Assembly (NCBI GenBank): GCA_016787755.1
Contig: JAEUUA010000023.1
Location: 174,613 to 238,612 of the forward strand
Direction of reading: 5' to 3'
From: Cyclobacteriaceae bacterium
GTDB lineage: Bacteria; Bacteroidota; Bacteroidia; Cytophagales; Cyclobacteriaceae
Length of the DNA: 64,000 nucleotides
Part shown: piece after piece, positions 16,685 to 26,052 of the stretch
How positions within the stretch are numbered: the stretch's first letter is position 1
Layout of the letters: each line of letters opens with the position of its first letter
Made by a program: the position numbers and the translations under genes
Notes under the pieces: generated by a model
Seen by the model: the letters and a program-made list of their open reading frames with translations, nothing else
Database searches by the model: none
What the model was told of the DNA's origin: nothing

Positions 16685-18214
16685 ATGGCACGTCCAAGAA
16701 AATCATCCACGGGAAAAACTTCCTTTGGCAAACGATCAGAAGCAGAAAAATCATTTCACCACAAAAAGAAAGATAAAACGGAAGGCCGGTATGATGATAA
16801 GCGCCCTCGCTCTTCGCGGAGTTCTGATACCCGCAGTGGAAGCTCAAATTCACCTTTTAGCAAAAGAAGCAAACCTGCTTTTGGAAGAAAAGAAGATGGT
16901 GCCGATGCTCCAAAATTTACGAAGCGATTTGACCGTAAAGAAGAAGGAGGTTCAACATTCGGAAAAAGACCCTTTCAACGGAGAGATTCAGATTCAACGA
17001 AACCACCTTTTAGAAAAAGGGAGACAGGGTCCTTCGGAAAAGACAGTAATCGCCCAAATCGATTTGCCAAGAAACCCTTTGAGCGCAGCGATAGAAATGA
17101 AGGTGATCAAAGACCTCCGTTTAAAAAAAGAGAAGCTGGATCATTCAGTAAAGATGGTGAAAGACCAAACCGGTTTGAAAAAAAACCTTTTGAACGCAGA
17201 GATAGAAAAGAAGGCGATGAGAAGCCTCCGTTCAAAAAAAGAGAGGCCGGCTCATTCAGTAAAGATGGTGAAAGACCAAACCGGTTTGAAAAAAAACCGT
17301 TTGAGCGCAGAGATAGAAAAGAAGGCGATGAAAAACCTCCCTTCAGAAAAAGGGAGGCCGGCTCATTCAGTAAAGATGGAGAACAAAAACCTGTTCGCAG
17401 AAGCAGCAGCTCAGGGCTTCCGTTCGAGCGAAAGCCTTTTAATAAACTACGCGATATAAAATCAAGCAAGCGCGCACAGGCAGAAAATAAACCTAAGTCA
17501 GATTCAGATTTGATTCGCTTAAATAAATTTATGGCAAACAGTGGCGTGGGTAGCCGAAGAGAAGCTGATGAAATGATTAAGCTAGGTCTTGTAACCGTGA
17601 ATGGCGAAACCATTACTGAGATGGGGCACAAAGTAAAAATTACGGACGAGGTTCGCTACGAAGGGAAAAAACTGAAAGCTGAAAAGCCGGTTTATATTCT
17701 CCTGAATAAGCCTAAAGGTTTTATTACTACCACCGATGATCCGCAAGAGCGGAATACAGTGATGAACTTAGTTGCTAGCGCAGGCAAGGAACGGATTTAT
17801 CCTGTTGGTAGATTAGATAGGAATACAACCGGGTTGTTGCTGCTTACCAATGACGGTGACCTTGCCGATAAGCTTACTCATCCTTCGTACAATGTAAAGA
17901 AGATCTACAAAGTAGAATTGGATAAACCCCTTACCAAAAATGATTTCATCAAAATAAAAGATGGCGTTTATCTGGAAGAAGGCCGTGCCATGGTGGATGA
18001 CCTGGCTATTATTGGCGATGACAACAAAATAGTTGGGATCGAATTGCACATCGGTTGGAACCGGATTGTGCGCAGAATTTTTGAATCACTGGATTATCAA
18101 GTTGAAAAACTAGATCGCGTGGTATATGCCGGGCTCGATAAAAAAGATCTTGGCCGCGGACAGTGGCGCTTTCTAAAACCTGAGGAGGTTGTAACACTGA
18201 AGCATTTTAAATAA
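16685..18214 (+). CDS. rluB: RluB-type pseudouridine synthase with an expanded basic repeat tail
   Basis: Isomerises uridine to pseudouridine, probably in 23S rRNA. The catalytic half starts near residue 278: an S4 RNA-binding domain (IRLNKFMANSGVGSRREADE), then the RsuA/RluB synthase domain with the catalytic aspartate in PVGRLDRNTTGLLLLTNDGD. The first 270 residues are a charged Arg/Lys/Glu/Ser/Gly region containing a tandem 37-residue repeat (PFERRDRKEGDEKPPFKKRE-type). Such basic tails are common in this family in Bacteroidota, but the tandem expansion is unusual. A terminator follows at 18230. Confidence 0.9.
   Translation: MARPRKSSTGKTSFGKRSEAEKSFHHKKKDKTEGRYDDKRPRSSRSSDTRSGSSNSPFSKRSKPAFGRKEDGADAPKFTKRFDRKEEGGSTFGKRPFQRRDSDSTKPPFRKRETGSFGKDSNRPNRFAKKPFERSDRNEGDQRPPFKKREAGSFSKDGERPNRFEKKPFERRDRKEGDEKPPFKKREAGSFSKDGERPNRFEKKPFERRDRKEGDEKPPFRKREAGSFSKDGEQKPVRRSSSSGLPFERKPFNKLRDIKSSKRAQAENKPKSDSDLIRLNKFMANSGVGSRREADEMIKLGLVTVNGETITEMGHKVKITDEVRYEGKKLKAEKPVYILLNKPKGFITTTDDPQERNTVMNLVASAGKERIYPVGRLDRNTTGLLLLTNDGDLADKLTHPSYNVKKIYKVELDKPLTKNDFIKIKDGVYLEEGRAMVDDLAIIGDDNKIVGIELHIGWNRIVRRIFESLDYQVEKLDRVVYAGLDKKDLGRGQWRFLKPEEVVTLKHFK
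17030..17390 (+). repeat. tandem 111-bp (37-codon) repeat inside the rluB-like gene
   Basis: The TCATTCAG/TCCTTCGG landmark occurs at 17030, 17141, 17252 and 17363, exactly 111 bases apart each time. Units two and three are almost identical in DNA sequence, and the first is more diverged. Each unit encodes a basic 37-residue module (GSFSKDGERPNRFEKKPFER and onwards). Confidence 0.85.
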
Positions 18215-18229
18215 TGCCCCAATAAAACT

Positions 18230-18258
18230 AAAGGCTACAGAGATCATCTGTAGCCTTT
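18230..18258 (+). terminator. intrinsic terminator after the rluB-like gene
   Basis: AAAGGCTACAGA (18230-18241) pairs perfectly with TCTGTAGCCTTT (18247-18258) around the loop GATCA, followed by TTATTTTT. It sits between two converging genes and may serve both. Confidence 0.85.
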
Positions 18259-18264
18259 TTATTT

Positions 18265-20685
18265 TTAATCGTTTTTCAAATTCTCAACCGGATTAATAAA
18301 CACTGCTCTCCATGTTTGTGAACCAATGGTAATAGTAGCAAAGATCAACAGCAGAAAAATTCCCAACGCGATCATAAAAGCATCCACAGTAACGTGATAC
18401 GCCAACTTCTCCAACCAAAAATTATTAATCAAATAAGCTAGCGGCACCGCAATCACAATAGCTAAAATCAGTATCACAAAAAATCCTTTTGATAACAAGT
18501 ACACCAGCGATCTATCTGAACTCCCTAGTACCTTTCGAATTGAAATTTCCTTCATGCGGGTCTCTGTAGCATAGGTTGCCATGCCTAAAAGGCCAAGACA
18601 AGAAATTAAAATGGCAAGGATGGATATCACACCTAATATATTTACAAGGTCGCCAAAAAAGATGTCATAAATTTTATGCACCTCTTGATAAAAATCTTTG
18701 TAATCAAGTTTTAGGGTTGGGTTGACTTGTGCCCAGGCCTGTTCAATGGAAGCCCCGGCATTTTCGTAATCACCCGTATACTTTACCTGAAGAAGTTGAA
18801 ATTCGTTTGGGTCATAGATAAGTGCCAAAGGGTCCATCTCCTCAATCAACAATTGATGATTGTAATTCTTAATAACACCTATAATCTTTGCTTTAGAAGA
18901 ATCTCTTTGGTGAATTACTTCCTGGCCAATGGCTTCCATTGGGTTTTCAAATTGAAAGGCTTTCACGGCTTTTTCACTTATAACCAGATAAGATTTGTTG
19001 AGTTCGCCTGCCTCCGGTTGATAGAAATTTCCAGCTACCAATTCAACTTCAATATTTTTCAGATAGTCTTCATCGACACTAAACGTGTTGACATGTGTCC
19101 AGTCCTTATCATCCAATGATCGTTTAAAGCTTTCTCCACGCGAAGTTCCTGCTGCAGGAAGGTGCGATGCTGCACTTACGCTTTCTATGTTACTTTGCTT
19201 CAGCAATTCTGCTTTTAGTGTTGCCGCTGATGTTTTATTTAGCTGAACTACAATTTTTTTATCCATACTAAATCCATGGTCAGCCTTTAAAAAAAGTTGT
19301 AGCTGATTATACACTACAATTACAGAAAGAATAAAAATAAGAGAGAATGTAAATTGAGCTACCAGTAATCCCTTGCGCAGCCCCATGCGCGAAAAGAGTT
19401 TCATGTTTGAAAATCCCCTCAATACTTTTACGGGCTTAAAGCCACTCATTACCACCGCTGGAAATAACCCTGCCAATATGCCAACGAATAGAGCAAAAAC
19501 TATAAAAATCACGTACACTACATAATTGGCCTGAAGATCCCATTTCATAAGATTGGCAAAACTCAAGTGTAGTATCAGAGGCTTAAGAAGAACAAGCATA
19601 ATTAAAGCCGCAACCAAGGCAAGCAAAGCAACCATGATTGATTCCGACATAAATTGTATGAATATATCCCAGCGAAACGCACCGGTCACTTTACGCACAC
19701 CAATTTCTTTTGCACGGGTTAGCGATCTCGCAATGGAGAGGTTTGTGAAATTGAAACAAGAAGTAAGCATCACAACGCCTGCCAGGCCAGCAAAAAAGTA
19801 GATAAAAATCCAGGGCAGAAAAGGACCGATCGGATTGTTAACAAAAGGACCTGGGGTAATTCCCATAAGGGGTTGTAAACTATACTTTATCTTTTGCTGA
19901 GTTTCCGGTTTTGGCAATTCAGAAAAATGATCTTGCTGAACACTCTCCAGAAGCGTTCTTATTTCCGAAATATCCTTTCCTTGTTCAACCAAGATATAGA
20001 CCCAGCCTGCAGTGTATTGATACCAGTCTTGTAAATCGTTACCACGGGTACCCGCTGCAATCTCACTTTCATAAGTCGCTATACTCGCCAATGCTTCAAA
20101 AGCAATGTGAGATTTATTTGAAGTCTCTTTTATTACACCTGTTACCTTATAGGGGCCGGCCTCACCAACCATAAACGTTTCGCCAAGAGGATTTTCCTTT
20201 TCAAATAATTTGCGTGCAGTCGCCTTTGTAAGCACAACGTTATAAGGCTCGGTCAGTGCTGTGCGGCTATCGCCAAATTCTAATTCATATTGGAAAAGAT
20301 CCAACATCTCAGGGTCCGCATAATACCCGGCAACCGGAACATTTATATTTTGTTCTATTTCCATCCAGTGATTTCCAAATCCCCTTACAACTCGAACAGC
20401 TTTTTCTATACCCGTATAGTGTTCGAGTAATTCGGTGCGTACCGGTAATGTGGTTGTTGCAGTCTCGTTAAACTCATTTCCCTTTTCATCTGTGGGGATA
20501 CTGTTTAGCCTAAAGATGCGATCTCGTTGAGTATTGTAACGATCATACATCATTTGATCAGCAACCAACATCATGATGCCCATACAAATGGTCATTGCGA
20601 TCGCTAAACCAAAAATATTTATGAAAGAGAAAAACCGATGTCTGAATAAACTGCGCATAGCAGTTTTAAAATAATTTCTTAGCAT
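18265..20685 (-). CDS. MacB/FtsX-type ABC transporter permease
   Basis: The 806-residue protein has the duplicated architecture of Bacteroidota FtsX-like permeases. An N-terminal helix (about 20-42, IFGLAIAMTICMGIMMLVAD) precedes a MacB-type periplasmic domain. A first FtsX block (ARSLTRAKEIGVRKVTGAFR, near residue 320) precedes a second periplasmic domain. A final FtsX block (TETRMKEISIRKVLGSSDRS) ends in three membrane helices. Such proteins work with an ABC ATPase, which is not encoded nearby. The substrate is unknown. The gene lies 76 bases behind the small membrane protein gene at 20762-21118 and may be in its operon. Confidence 0.9.
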   Translation of the reverse strand: MLRNYFKTAMRSLFRHRFFSFINIFGLAIAMTICMGIMMLVADQMMYDRYNTQRDRIFRLNSIPTDEKGNEFNETATTTLPVRTELLEHYTGIEKAVRVVRGFGNHWMEIEQNINVPVAGYYADPEMLDLFQYELEFGDSRTALTEPYNVVLTKATARKLFEKENPLGETFMVGEAGPYKVTGVIKETSNKSHIAFEALASIATYESEIAAGTRGNDLQDWYQYTAGWVYILVEQGKDISEIRTLLESVQQDHFSELPKPETQQKIKYSLQPLMGITPGPFVNNPIGPFLPWIFIYFFAGLAGVVMLTSCFNFTNLSIARSLTRAKEIGVRKVTGAFRWDIFIQFMSESIMVALLALVAALIMLVLLKPLILHLSFANLMKWDLQANYVVYVIFIVFALFVGILAGLFPAVVMSGFKPVKVLRGFSNMKLFSRMGLRKGLLVAQFTFSLIFILSVIVVYNQLQLFLKADHGFSMDKKIVVQLNKTSAATLKAELLKQSNIESVSAASHLPAAGTSRGESFKRSLDDKDWTHVNTFSVDEDYLKNIEVELVAGNFYQPEAGELNKSYLVISEKAVKAFQFENPMEAIGQEVIHQRDSSKAKIIGVIKNYNHQLLIEEMDPLALIYDPNEFQLLQVKYTGDYENAGASIEQAWAQVNPTLKLDYKDFYQEVHKIYDIFFGDLVNILGVISILAILISCLGLLGMATYATETRMKEISIRKVLGSSDRSLVYLLSKGFFVILILAIVIAVPLAYLINNFWLEKLAYHVTVDAFMIALGIFLLLIFATITIGSQTWRAVFINPVENLKND

Positions 20686-20761
20686 GGAGATTCCAGGTTA
20701 GTTTTATAGAACTAATGTTTACTATGAGATTAGTGATTGAATGGAAGCTAAAGGCTACTTG

Positions 20762-21118
20762 CTACTTGGAGTTTATTTCCTTTTTGATTAGAAAATAGTA
20801 GATCAAAAACCCAAGAGATACTGACACGGAAAATAACCCATAGGGAAGCGGAGAATCGGGTGCTACCGGAATGTATTCCATAAGTATCAGTGAAAGACCG
20901 GCAAAGAAGGCAATCAAGCCCCATTTGAGAGAACTGTATTTACCATCCGCTGAGTGTTGTTTAAAAATGGCCTGGGTCTCATCATTCACAAAGCCTTTGT
21001 CAATCATTTTCTTTTTGAGGATATAATCAGTCATGACCTTGGTAAAGAAAAAGATCGAAGTTCCAAAACTACCGATAATGGTAAGTGGCATTAATACATG
21101 CTGTAGTCCGCTGTCCAT
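20762..21118 (-). CDS. small membrane protein, DUF6249-like
   Basis: From ATG 21118 the protein starts MDSGLQHVLMPLTIIGSFGT and has 118 residues. It has an N-terminal helix (about 8-28), a short soluble stretch (KKKMIDKGFVNDETQAIFKQ), and two more helices in the C-terminal half. The layout (membrane helix, then a MIDKG-type stretch, then paired helices) resembles the Bacteroidota DUF6249 family often found beside ECF sigma factors; that assignment is from memory of the layout and is not certain. It is divergent from the sigma/anti-sigma pair. An in-frame ATG at 21160 is an alternative start. Confidence 0.65.
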   Translation of the reverse strand: MDSGLQHVLMPLTIIGSFGTSIFFFTKVMTDYILKKKMIDKGFVNDETQAIFKQHSADGKYSSLKWGLIAFFAGLSLILMEYIPVAPDSPLPYGLFSVSVSLGFLIYYFLIKKEINSK

Positions 21119-21147
21119 AATATTATATAATTTAATTTTTTCGATTT

Positions 21148-21162
21148 CTGTGTAAGACACAG
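21148..21162. promoter_or_regulatory. 15-bp palindrome in the divergent sigma-factor region
   Basis: CTGTGT (21148-21153), AAG, ACACAG (21157-21162) is a perfect dyad just upstream of the small membrane protein gene. It is a possible operator; no further copy was noticed. Confidence 0.35.
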
Positions 21163-21174
21163 CCTGTGCTTCTA

Positions 21175-21302
21175 ATGTTGCAGAAGTTTAAACAAAAGAT
21201 GGTAGATTCTCGAGGCTGGATGAATTGAACAGAGTTTTTGCGATTAGAATCCTGTACCTGGTTAGCCTCGTCCTGTAAAAATTAACCTTCTTTCTGCAAC
21301 AT
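21175..21302. repeat. nested inverted repeats before the sigma factor gene
   Basis: The outer arms ATGTTGCAGAA (21175-21185) and TTCTGCAACAT (21292-21302) are exact complements. Inside them CGAGGCT (21211-21217) pairs with AGCCTCG (21264-21270). The structure ends 15 bases before the GTG (21317) and 30 before the ATG (21332) of the sigma gene. If transcribed, it could fold as a long stem with an inner stem in the leader. Confidence 0.5.
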
Positions 21303-21331
21303 CCGTTGAAAAGTGCGTGTCTAACGCAAAA

Positions 21332-21895
21332 ATGATCGATGACCGTACTCTTGTCTCACAAATTTTAAATGGAGATAAGCAGGCCTTTCGGGTACTTATT
21401 AAGCAACAGGAAAGACTTGTGGGTCATATGGTTGCAAGGCTTATTGATAGACATGAAGATAGAGAGGAACTTTGTCAGGATGTATTTTTGAAAGTATATG
21501 AAAAGCTGGGGGAGTTTACGTTTCAATCGAAGTTAAGCACGTGGATTGCCACCATTGCCTATCGGCATGGAATCAATCATCTGCGGAAGCGAAAAATTGC
21601 AATTAGTGATTTACCTGCAGACGAAAGTACATTAGAGCGATTTATTGCCATTGATGATGCTTCGGAAACAATGGCTGATCAACAAATGGATACCATCGTT
21701 TCACAATTGATTGAAAAGTTACCTCCTCAATACAAGGCGATACTCACGTCGTATCATGTACAGGAAATGACATATCCTGAGATTGGAGAAATAACCGGAT
21801 TACCAGAAGGAACGGTGAAAAATTACTTATTCCGGGCGCGGCAATTATTGAAAGACAAAGTAAAAAAGTATCTTGGCAAAGAAGCGGAATTATGA
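21332..21895 (+). CDS. ECF-type RNA polymerase sigma factor
   Basis: From ATG 21332 (MIDDRTLVSQILNGDKQAFR) the protein has 187 residues (192 from the GTG at 21317). Region 2 carries DREELCQDVFLKVYEKL and KLSTWIATIAYRHGINHLRK; region 4 carries LPPQYKAILTSYHVQEMTYP and IGEITGLPEGTVKNYLFRAR. The anti-sigma gene begins within its last four bases. A region of nested inverted repeats precedes it. The target genes are unknown; the divergent membrane protein/permease genes are candidates. Confidence 0.9.
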   Translation: MIDDRTLVSQILNGDKQAFRVLIKQQERLVGHMVARLIDRHEDREELCQDVFLKVYEKLGEFTFQSKLSTWIATIAYRHGINHLRKRKIAISDLPADESTLERFIAIDDASETMADQQMDTIVSQLIEKLPPQYKAILTSYHVQEMTYPEIGEITGLPEGTVKNYLFRARQLLKDKVKKYLGKEAEL

Positions 21896-22281
21896 AGGCT
21901 GAAGAAGATTTACAGAATAAGATCGAGCAAGGATTAACTAGCGATGCGAGCATCGATGGAGAAGCATATCAGTATGTTTTTAAGTCTTTAAAAAAAGAAC
22001 CAACGTTTCATGTGTCGACTTCCTTTGCAGACCGTGTTGTTTCCATGCTTGATAGGAAAGAAGAAAGACGCGACTACTGGTGGATGGCTGCTGGAATATT
22101 TCTTTCGGTGATTGCTTTGATTGTTACGTTCGCTCTGGTTAAAGCCGAATTGACTGCTGGAGTATTCACCTTTTTATCAGGATATCAGGGATTAGTTATT
22201 TTTGGCATTGCTTTTATTCTCCTGTTACATTGGGTGGATAAGAAAGTAATCAAAAGGCAATTGAGTACACCCGCACATTGA
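21892..22281 (+). CDS. probable membrane anti-sigma factor
   Basis: The 129-residue protein overlaps the sigma gene by 4 bases (ATGA). The N-terminal half (about 60 residues) is cytoplasmic and includes FADRVVSMLDRKEERRDYW. Two membrane helices follow (about 64-84, WMAAGIFLSVIALIVTFALV, and about 97-115). This layout and the coupling to an ECF sigma gene suggest it holds the sigma factor at the membrane. No zinc-binding anti-sigma motif is seen, so the role is inferred from position and topology. Confidence 0.65.
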   Translation: MKAEEDLQNKIEQGLTSDASIDGEAYQYVFKSLKKEPTFHVSTSFADRVVSMLDRKEERRDYWWMAAGIFLSVIALIVTFALVKAELTAGVFTFLSGYQGLVIFGIAFILLLHWVDKKVIKRQLSTPAH

Positions 22282-22519
22282 AAATTCCACACCAAGCCAT
22301 TGGGTACAGAATACTGCACTTTATGGATTGGGAGATTGGCATTTATCCATAAAATGAGCTTTCATTGGTAGACGAACAAAATTGATTCGCTCTAAGAAAG
22401 CAATGTGTCTTTTGCTCATTCAATTAAGCCCTCCTTTTCTTGTTTTCACCTTCCATAAAAAATCAATAACCTTTTCTACCTTGTTGCGGTAACTAGTTCT
22501 GTTTATTTCACATTCAACT

Positions 22520-25500
22520 ATGAAAAAATTCTACCCCCCACTCTATGCGATGCTCTTATTATGGAGTATCCAAACCCAGGGCCAAGAACCCAAGAAGGAA
22601 GAAAAGGCCGACACGGTAAAGAAAGAAAAAGACAAAAAGAAAAGAGACCTGCCATTGGAAGTTGGTAGGCGCATACCTATAAAAACAGACGAGGGCACCT
22701 GGATGTCACTCGATGTAAGTCCCGATGGAAAAACAATTGCCTTTGATTTTTTAGGTGACATTTTTACCATGCCCATCACAGGCGGCAAACCTGTGCAATT
22801 CACAAGCGGGATGGCGTTTGACTCACATCCAAAATTTAGTCCGGATGGAACAAAATTGTTATTCATCTCGGACCGCAGTGGTGGCGAAAATATCTGGTGG
22901 TTTTCGCTGGATAAAAAAGATTCCACGCAAGTGACCAAAGTAAACATTGATCACTATCAGTCTGCTGAATGGACACCCGATGGTAATTATATTGTCGGCT
23001 CGCGCGGAACTCGTAATCTAAAACTATGGATGTTCCATAAAGATGGTGGCTCAGGGGCGCAACTGATTGACAAACCCGATCCGTTGAAAACGGTTGAGCC
23101 GGCCTTCGGGCCGGATGGAAGATACATCTGGTTCTCACAGCGTAACAATGCCTGGACCTACAATGCACAACTTCCGCAATATCAATTGGCTATTTATGAT
23201 CGTGAAACGGGTGAGATTGAAAGAGAAACGGCACGATACGGTTCTGCGTTCACACCTACGTTATCGCCTGATGGAAAGTGGTTAGTCTTTGGTTCACGTC
23301 ACAATGATCAAACAGGATTAATGATTCGCAATTTAAAAACCGGTGATGAAAATTGGTTGGCCTATCCCGTTCAGCACGATGAACAGGAGTCAATTGCACC
23401 CCTTGGTGTATTACCCGCCATGTCATTTACACCCGATAGTAAAAATGTAATCGCTTCGTATGGCGGAAAGTTTTATAGTATTCCTGTTTTAGGAGGGAGT
23501 GCTGTAAACATTCCATTTCAAATGGAAACAGAGTTACAACTTGGTCCGTTGGTAGAATTTAAATATCCGATCAAAGACGATAAAGATAGGATCGCCACTC
23601 AAATTCGGGATGGGGTGGTTTCCCCGGATGGAAAGCAACTTGCTTTTACTGTGTTGAATCGATTATACGTGATGGATCTTCCTTCTGGCACACCGAAAAG
23701 AATTACTACAAATAATTTCACGGAAGCACAACCAACGTGGAGCCCGGATGGAACGCAACTTGCGTGGGTAACCTGGGAAGGAACGGGAGGAAATATTTAT
23801 AAAATCAATTTTAAACTGAAAGGAGCTAAGCCTGTAAAACTTACTTCAACTCCTGCCCTTTATACAGAACCTGCGTGGTCTTTTCAGGGAAACAAAATCG
23901 TATTCATGAAAGGAACTGCCCATAATTTTAAGGAAGCCGATGGTCCAAGTTCTTTTGCCAGTCAGGAAGAGATTGCATGGATATCTGGTGATGGTGGTGC
24001 TGTTACTGTGATCGATAAATCAAGAAGACGAAGTACTCCTCACTTTACAAAAAAGGGAGATCGTATTTATTTGTACAGCGGGCAGAAAGGATTGGTGTCC
24101 ATTCGATGGGATGGTACCGATGAAAAAGAGCATTTAAAGGTGACGGGAATTATGACTTATGGCTCAATAGCTGGTGAAAACCATTGTATGTTAATAGAGT
24201 CTGCCACGGAACCGAAGCGAGAACCCTCCAATGCAGATGTAATCTACATGGCACCAGATGGTGATCAGGCATTGGTTAAGATTAATAATGACGTGTATGT
24301 GGTTACTGTACCTATAACGGGTGGTGACGTCCCAAAAATTTCTGTAGCGGATGCCGATAAAGCGCAATTCCCGGCACGCAAGCTTACCAAGCTGGGTGGT
24401 GAGTTTCCGGTTTGGAGTCGCGATGCTAAAAATGTTTACTTCTCATTAGGCAATGCATTCTTCACCTACAATCTGGCGGAAGCAAAAACAAAAGAAGAAG
24501 AATTGAAAACGAAAAAAGCAGCGGAAGCAAAAGCGAAAGAAGAAGGAAAAAAAGAGGATGAGAAAAAGGAAGGGGATAAGGACAACGAGGCTGATAAAAA
24601 AGACGAGAAGAAGGATGAAGGCTACAAACCCAATGAAATCCGGATTAAGGTAACGATCCAGAAAGATATTCCAGTGGCAAAAATTCTTTTACAAAATGCA
24701 CGCATCATTACGATGAAAGGGGATGAAGTGATTGAACGTGGCGATGTGCTCATTGAAAATGCACGTATTAAACAAGTAGGTGCGGCAGGCTCTATTTCTG
24801 TAGATGGTCCTGTCCAAAAAATGGATTTGAATGGAAAAACAATAATGCCGGGTTTTGTAGATACACACGCACACGTATGGCCTGCCTGGGGAATCCATAA
24901 AACGCAAGTGTGGGTATATGCTGCCAACCTAGCTTATGGTGTCACCACCACACGCGATCCGCAAACAGCAACTACCGATGTGCTCACCTACAGCGATATG
25001 GTTGAGACGGGTGAAATTATTGGGCCACGTATTTATTCAACGGGTCCGGGTGTTGGCTACTGGGCATACAATTTGAAAGATGCAGATCAGGCAAAAGACA
25101 TTTTGAAACAATACTCCGAGTACTATAATACGAAGACCATCAAAATGTACCTTACGGGAAATCGCCAGCATCGGCAGTGGATAATTCAAGCTGCTAAAGA
25201 GCAGCAACTAATGCCTACTACAGAAGGTGGTTTGGATTTTAAACTCAATATGACCAACCTCATCGATGGATATTCAGGTCATGAACATGCGTTCCCGATC
25301 TATCCGTTATATAAAGATTTCACAACGGCTGTTGCTGCCTCTAAAATGACCTATACCCCTACCTTGTTGGTAGCATATGGTGGTCCATGGGCTGAGAATT
25401 TTTATTACGCTACTGAAAATGTAAATGGCGATCCTAAACTAAATTACTTTACCCCCAAATCAGAACTCGATCAAAAGTCTCGAAGAAGACCAGGATGGTT

Positions 25501-25933
25501 TATGAAAGAAGAACATGTATTTGAGGATCATGCGCGTTTTGTAAACGATCTGGTAAAAGCGGGTGGCAATGCTGGTGTTGGTTCACATGGACAACTTCAA
25601 GGCTTGGGCTATCATTGGGAATTGTGGAGCGTTGCTTCCGGAGGCATGAGCCCACACAATGCATTGAAAGTAGCCACCATACTAGGAGCAAAGGCAATTG
25701 GATTAGATGGCGATCTTGGAAGTATTGAAGCTGGTAAATTGGCCGACTTGATTATTCTGGATCAGAATCCCTTAATTAACATCCGCAATACAAACTCAGT
25801 GAATAAAGTAATGAAGAACGGGAGGTTGTATGATGGCAACACACTAGATGAAGTGTATCCGGCCGTTAAGAAAGCACCTTCTTTTGGAACTGAGCAGGCA
25901 AGCCCCCAAGCTGGGTTGCCGGGTATGAAGTAA
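22520..25933 (+). CDS. secreted Tol-like beta-propeller fused to an amidohydrolase
   Basis: The 1,137-residue protein has a signal peptide (MKKFYPPLYAMLLLWSIQTQ). A long N-terminal propeller region (about 45-640) carries repeated PD40/TolB-type motifs such as VSPDGKTIAFDF, FSPDGTKLLFIS, LSPDGKWLVFGS and WSPDGTQLAWV. A Lys/Glu-rich linker follows (about 655-705). The C-terminal amidohydrolase domain (about 715-1110) has the metal motif DTHAHVW, later histidines in GYSGHEHAF and GSHGQLQGLG, and the end ADLIILDQNPL. Probably a periplasmic metal-dependent hydrolase of unknown substrate; peptide or cyclic amide hydrolysis is possible. A terminator follows. Confidence 0.88.
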   Translation: MKKFYPPLYAMLLLWSIQTQGQEPKKEEKADTVKKEKDKKKRDLPLEVGRRIPIKTDEGTWMSLDVSPDGKTIAFDFLGDIFTMPITGGKPVQFTSGMAFDSHPKFSPDGTKLLFISDRSGGENIWWFSLDKKDSTQVTKVNIDHYQSAEWTPDGNYIVGSRGTRNLKLWMFHKDGGSGAQLIDKPDPLKTVEPAFGPDGRYIWFSQRNNAWTYNAQLPQYQLAIYDRETGEIERETARYGSAFTPTLSPDGKWLVFGSRHNDQTGLMIRNLKTGDENWLAYPVQHDEQESIAPLGVLPAMSFTPDSKNVIASYGGKFYSIPVLGGSAVNIPFQMETELQLGPLVEFKYPIKDDKDRIATQIRDGVVSPDGKQLAFTVLNRLYVMDLPSGTPKRITTNNFTEAQPTWSPDGTQLAWVTWEGTGGNIYKINFKLKGAKPVKLTSTPALYTEPAWSFQGNKIVFMKGTAHNFKEADGPSSFASQEEIAWISGDGGAVTVIDKSRRRSTPHFTKKGDRIYLYSGQKGLVSIRWDGTDEKEHLKVTGIMTYGSIAGENHCMLIESATEPKREPSNADVIYMAPDGDQALVKINNDVYVVTVPITGGDVPKISVADADKAQFPARKLTKLGGEFPVWSRDAKNVYFSLGNAFFTYNLAEAKTKEEELKTKKAAEAKAKEEGKKEDEKKEGDKDNEADKKDEKKDEGYKPNEIRIKVTIQKDIPVAKILLQNARIITMKGDEVIERGDVLIENARIKQVGAAGSISVDGPVQKMDLNGKTIMPGFVDTHAHVWPAWGIHKTQVWVYAANLAYGVTTTRDPQTATTDVLTYSDMVETGEIIGPRIYSTGPGVGYWAYNLKDADQAKDILKQYSEYYNTKTIKMYLTGNRQHRQWIIQAAKEQQLMPTTEGGLDFKLNMTNLIDGYSGHEHAFPIYPLYKDFTTAVAASKMTYTPTLLVAYGGPWAENFYYATENVNGDPKLNYFTPKSELDQKSRRRPGWFMKEEHVFEDHARFVNDLVKAGGNAGVGSHGQLQGLGYHWELWSVASGGMSPHNALKVATILGAKAIGLDGDLGSIEAGKLADLIILDQNPLINIRNTNSVNKVMKNGRLYDGNTLDEVYPAVKKAPSFGTEQASPQAGLPGMK

Positions 25934-25957
25934 TCAGACATCATCCAAAAAATTTTT

Positions 25958-25981
25958 AAGCCTCTCAAGTATGAGAGGCTT
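25958..25981 (+). terminator. intrinsic terminator after the amidohydrolase gene
   Basis: AAGCCTCTCA (25958-25967) pairs with TGAGAGGCTT (25972-25981) around AGTA, followed by CTTTTTT. Confidence 0.85.
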
Positions 25982-26052
25982 CTTTTTTACAATTTGTAAA
26001 CGAAGTCGATTGCCGATCACCCCACTTCGCTCTCATTCCTGTAATTTTATAC

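Noticed and set aside
17030-17390. possible CRISPR-like array
   Set aside because: Unit length is 111 bases with no short repeat/spacer pattern and the reading frame is kept; it is an intragenic protein repeat.
16725-17459. +1 frame of 244 codons inside the rluB-like gene
   Set aside because: Low-complexity out-of-frame reading of the basic repeat; the real frame carries the S4 and catalytic motifs.
17107-17631. long minus-strand frame of 174 codons opposite the rluB-like gene
   Set aside because: It is the antisense shadow of the 111-bp repeat and S4 region; composition (Ser/Leu/Phe) mirrors the Lys/Arg/Glu-rich sense strand.
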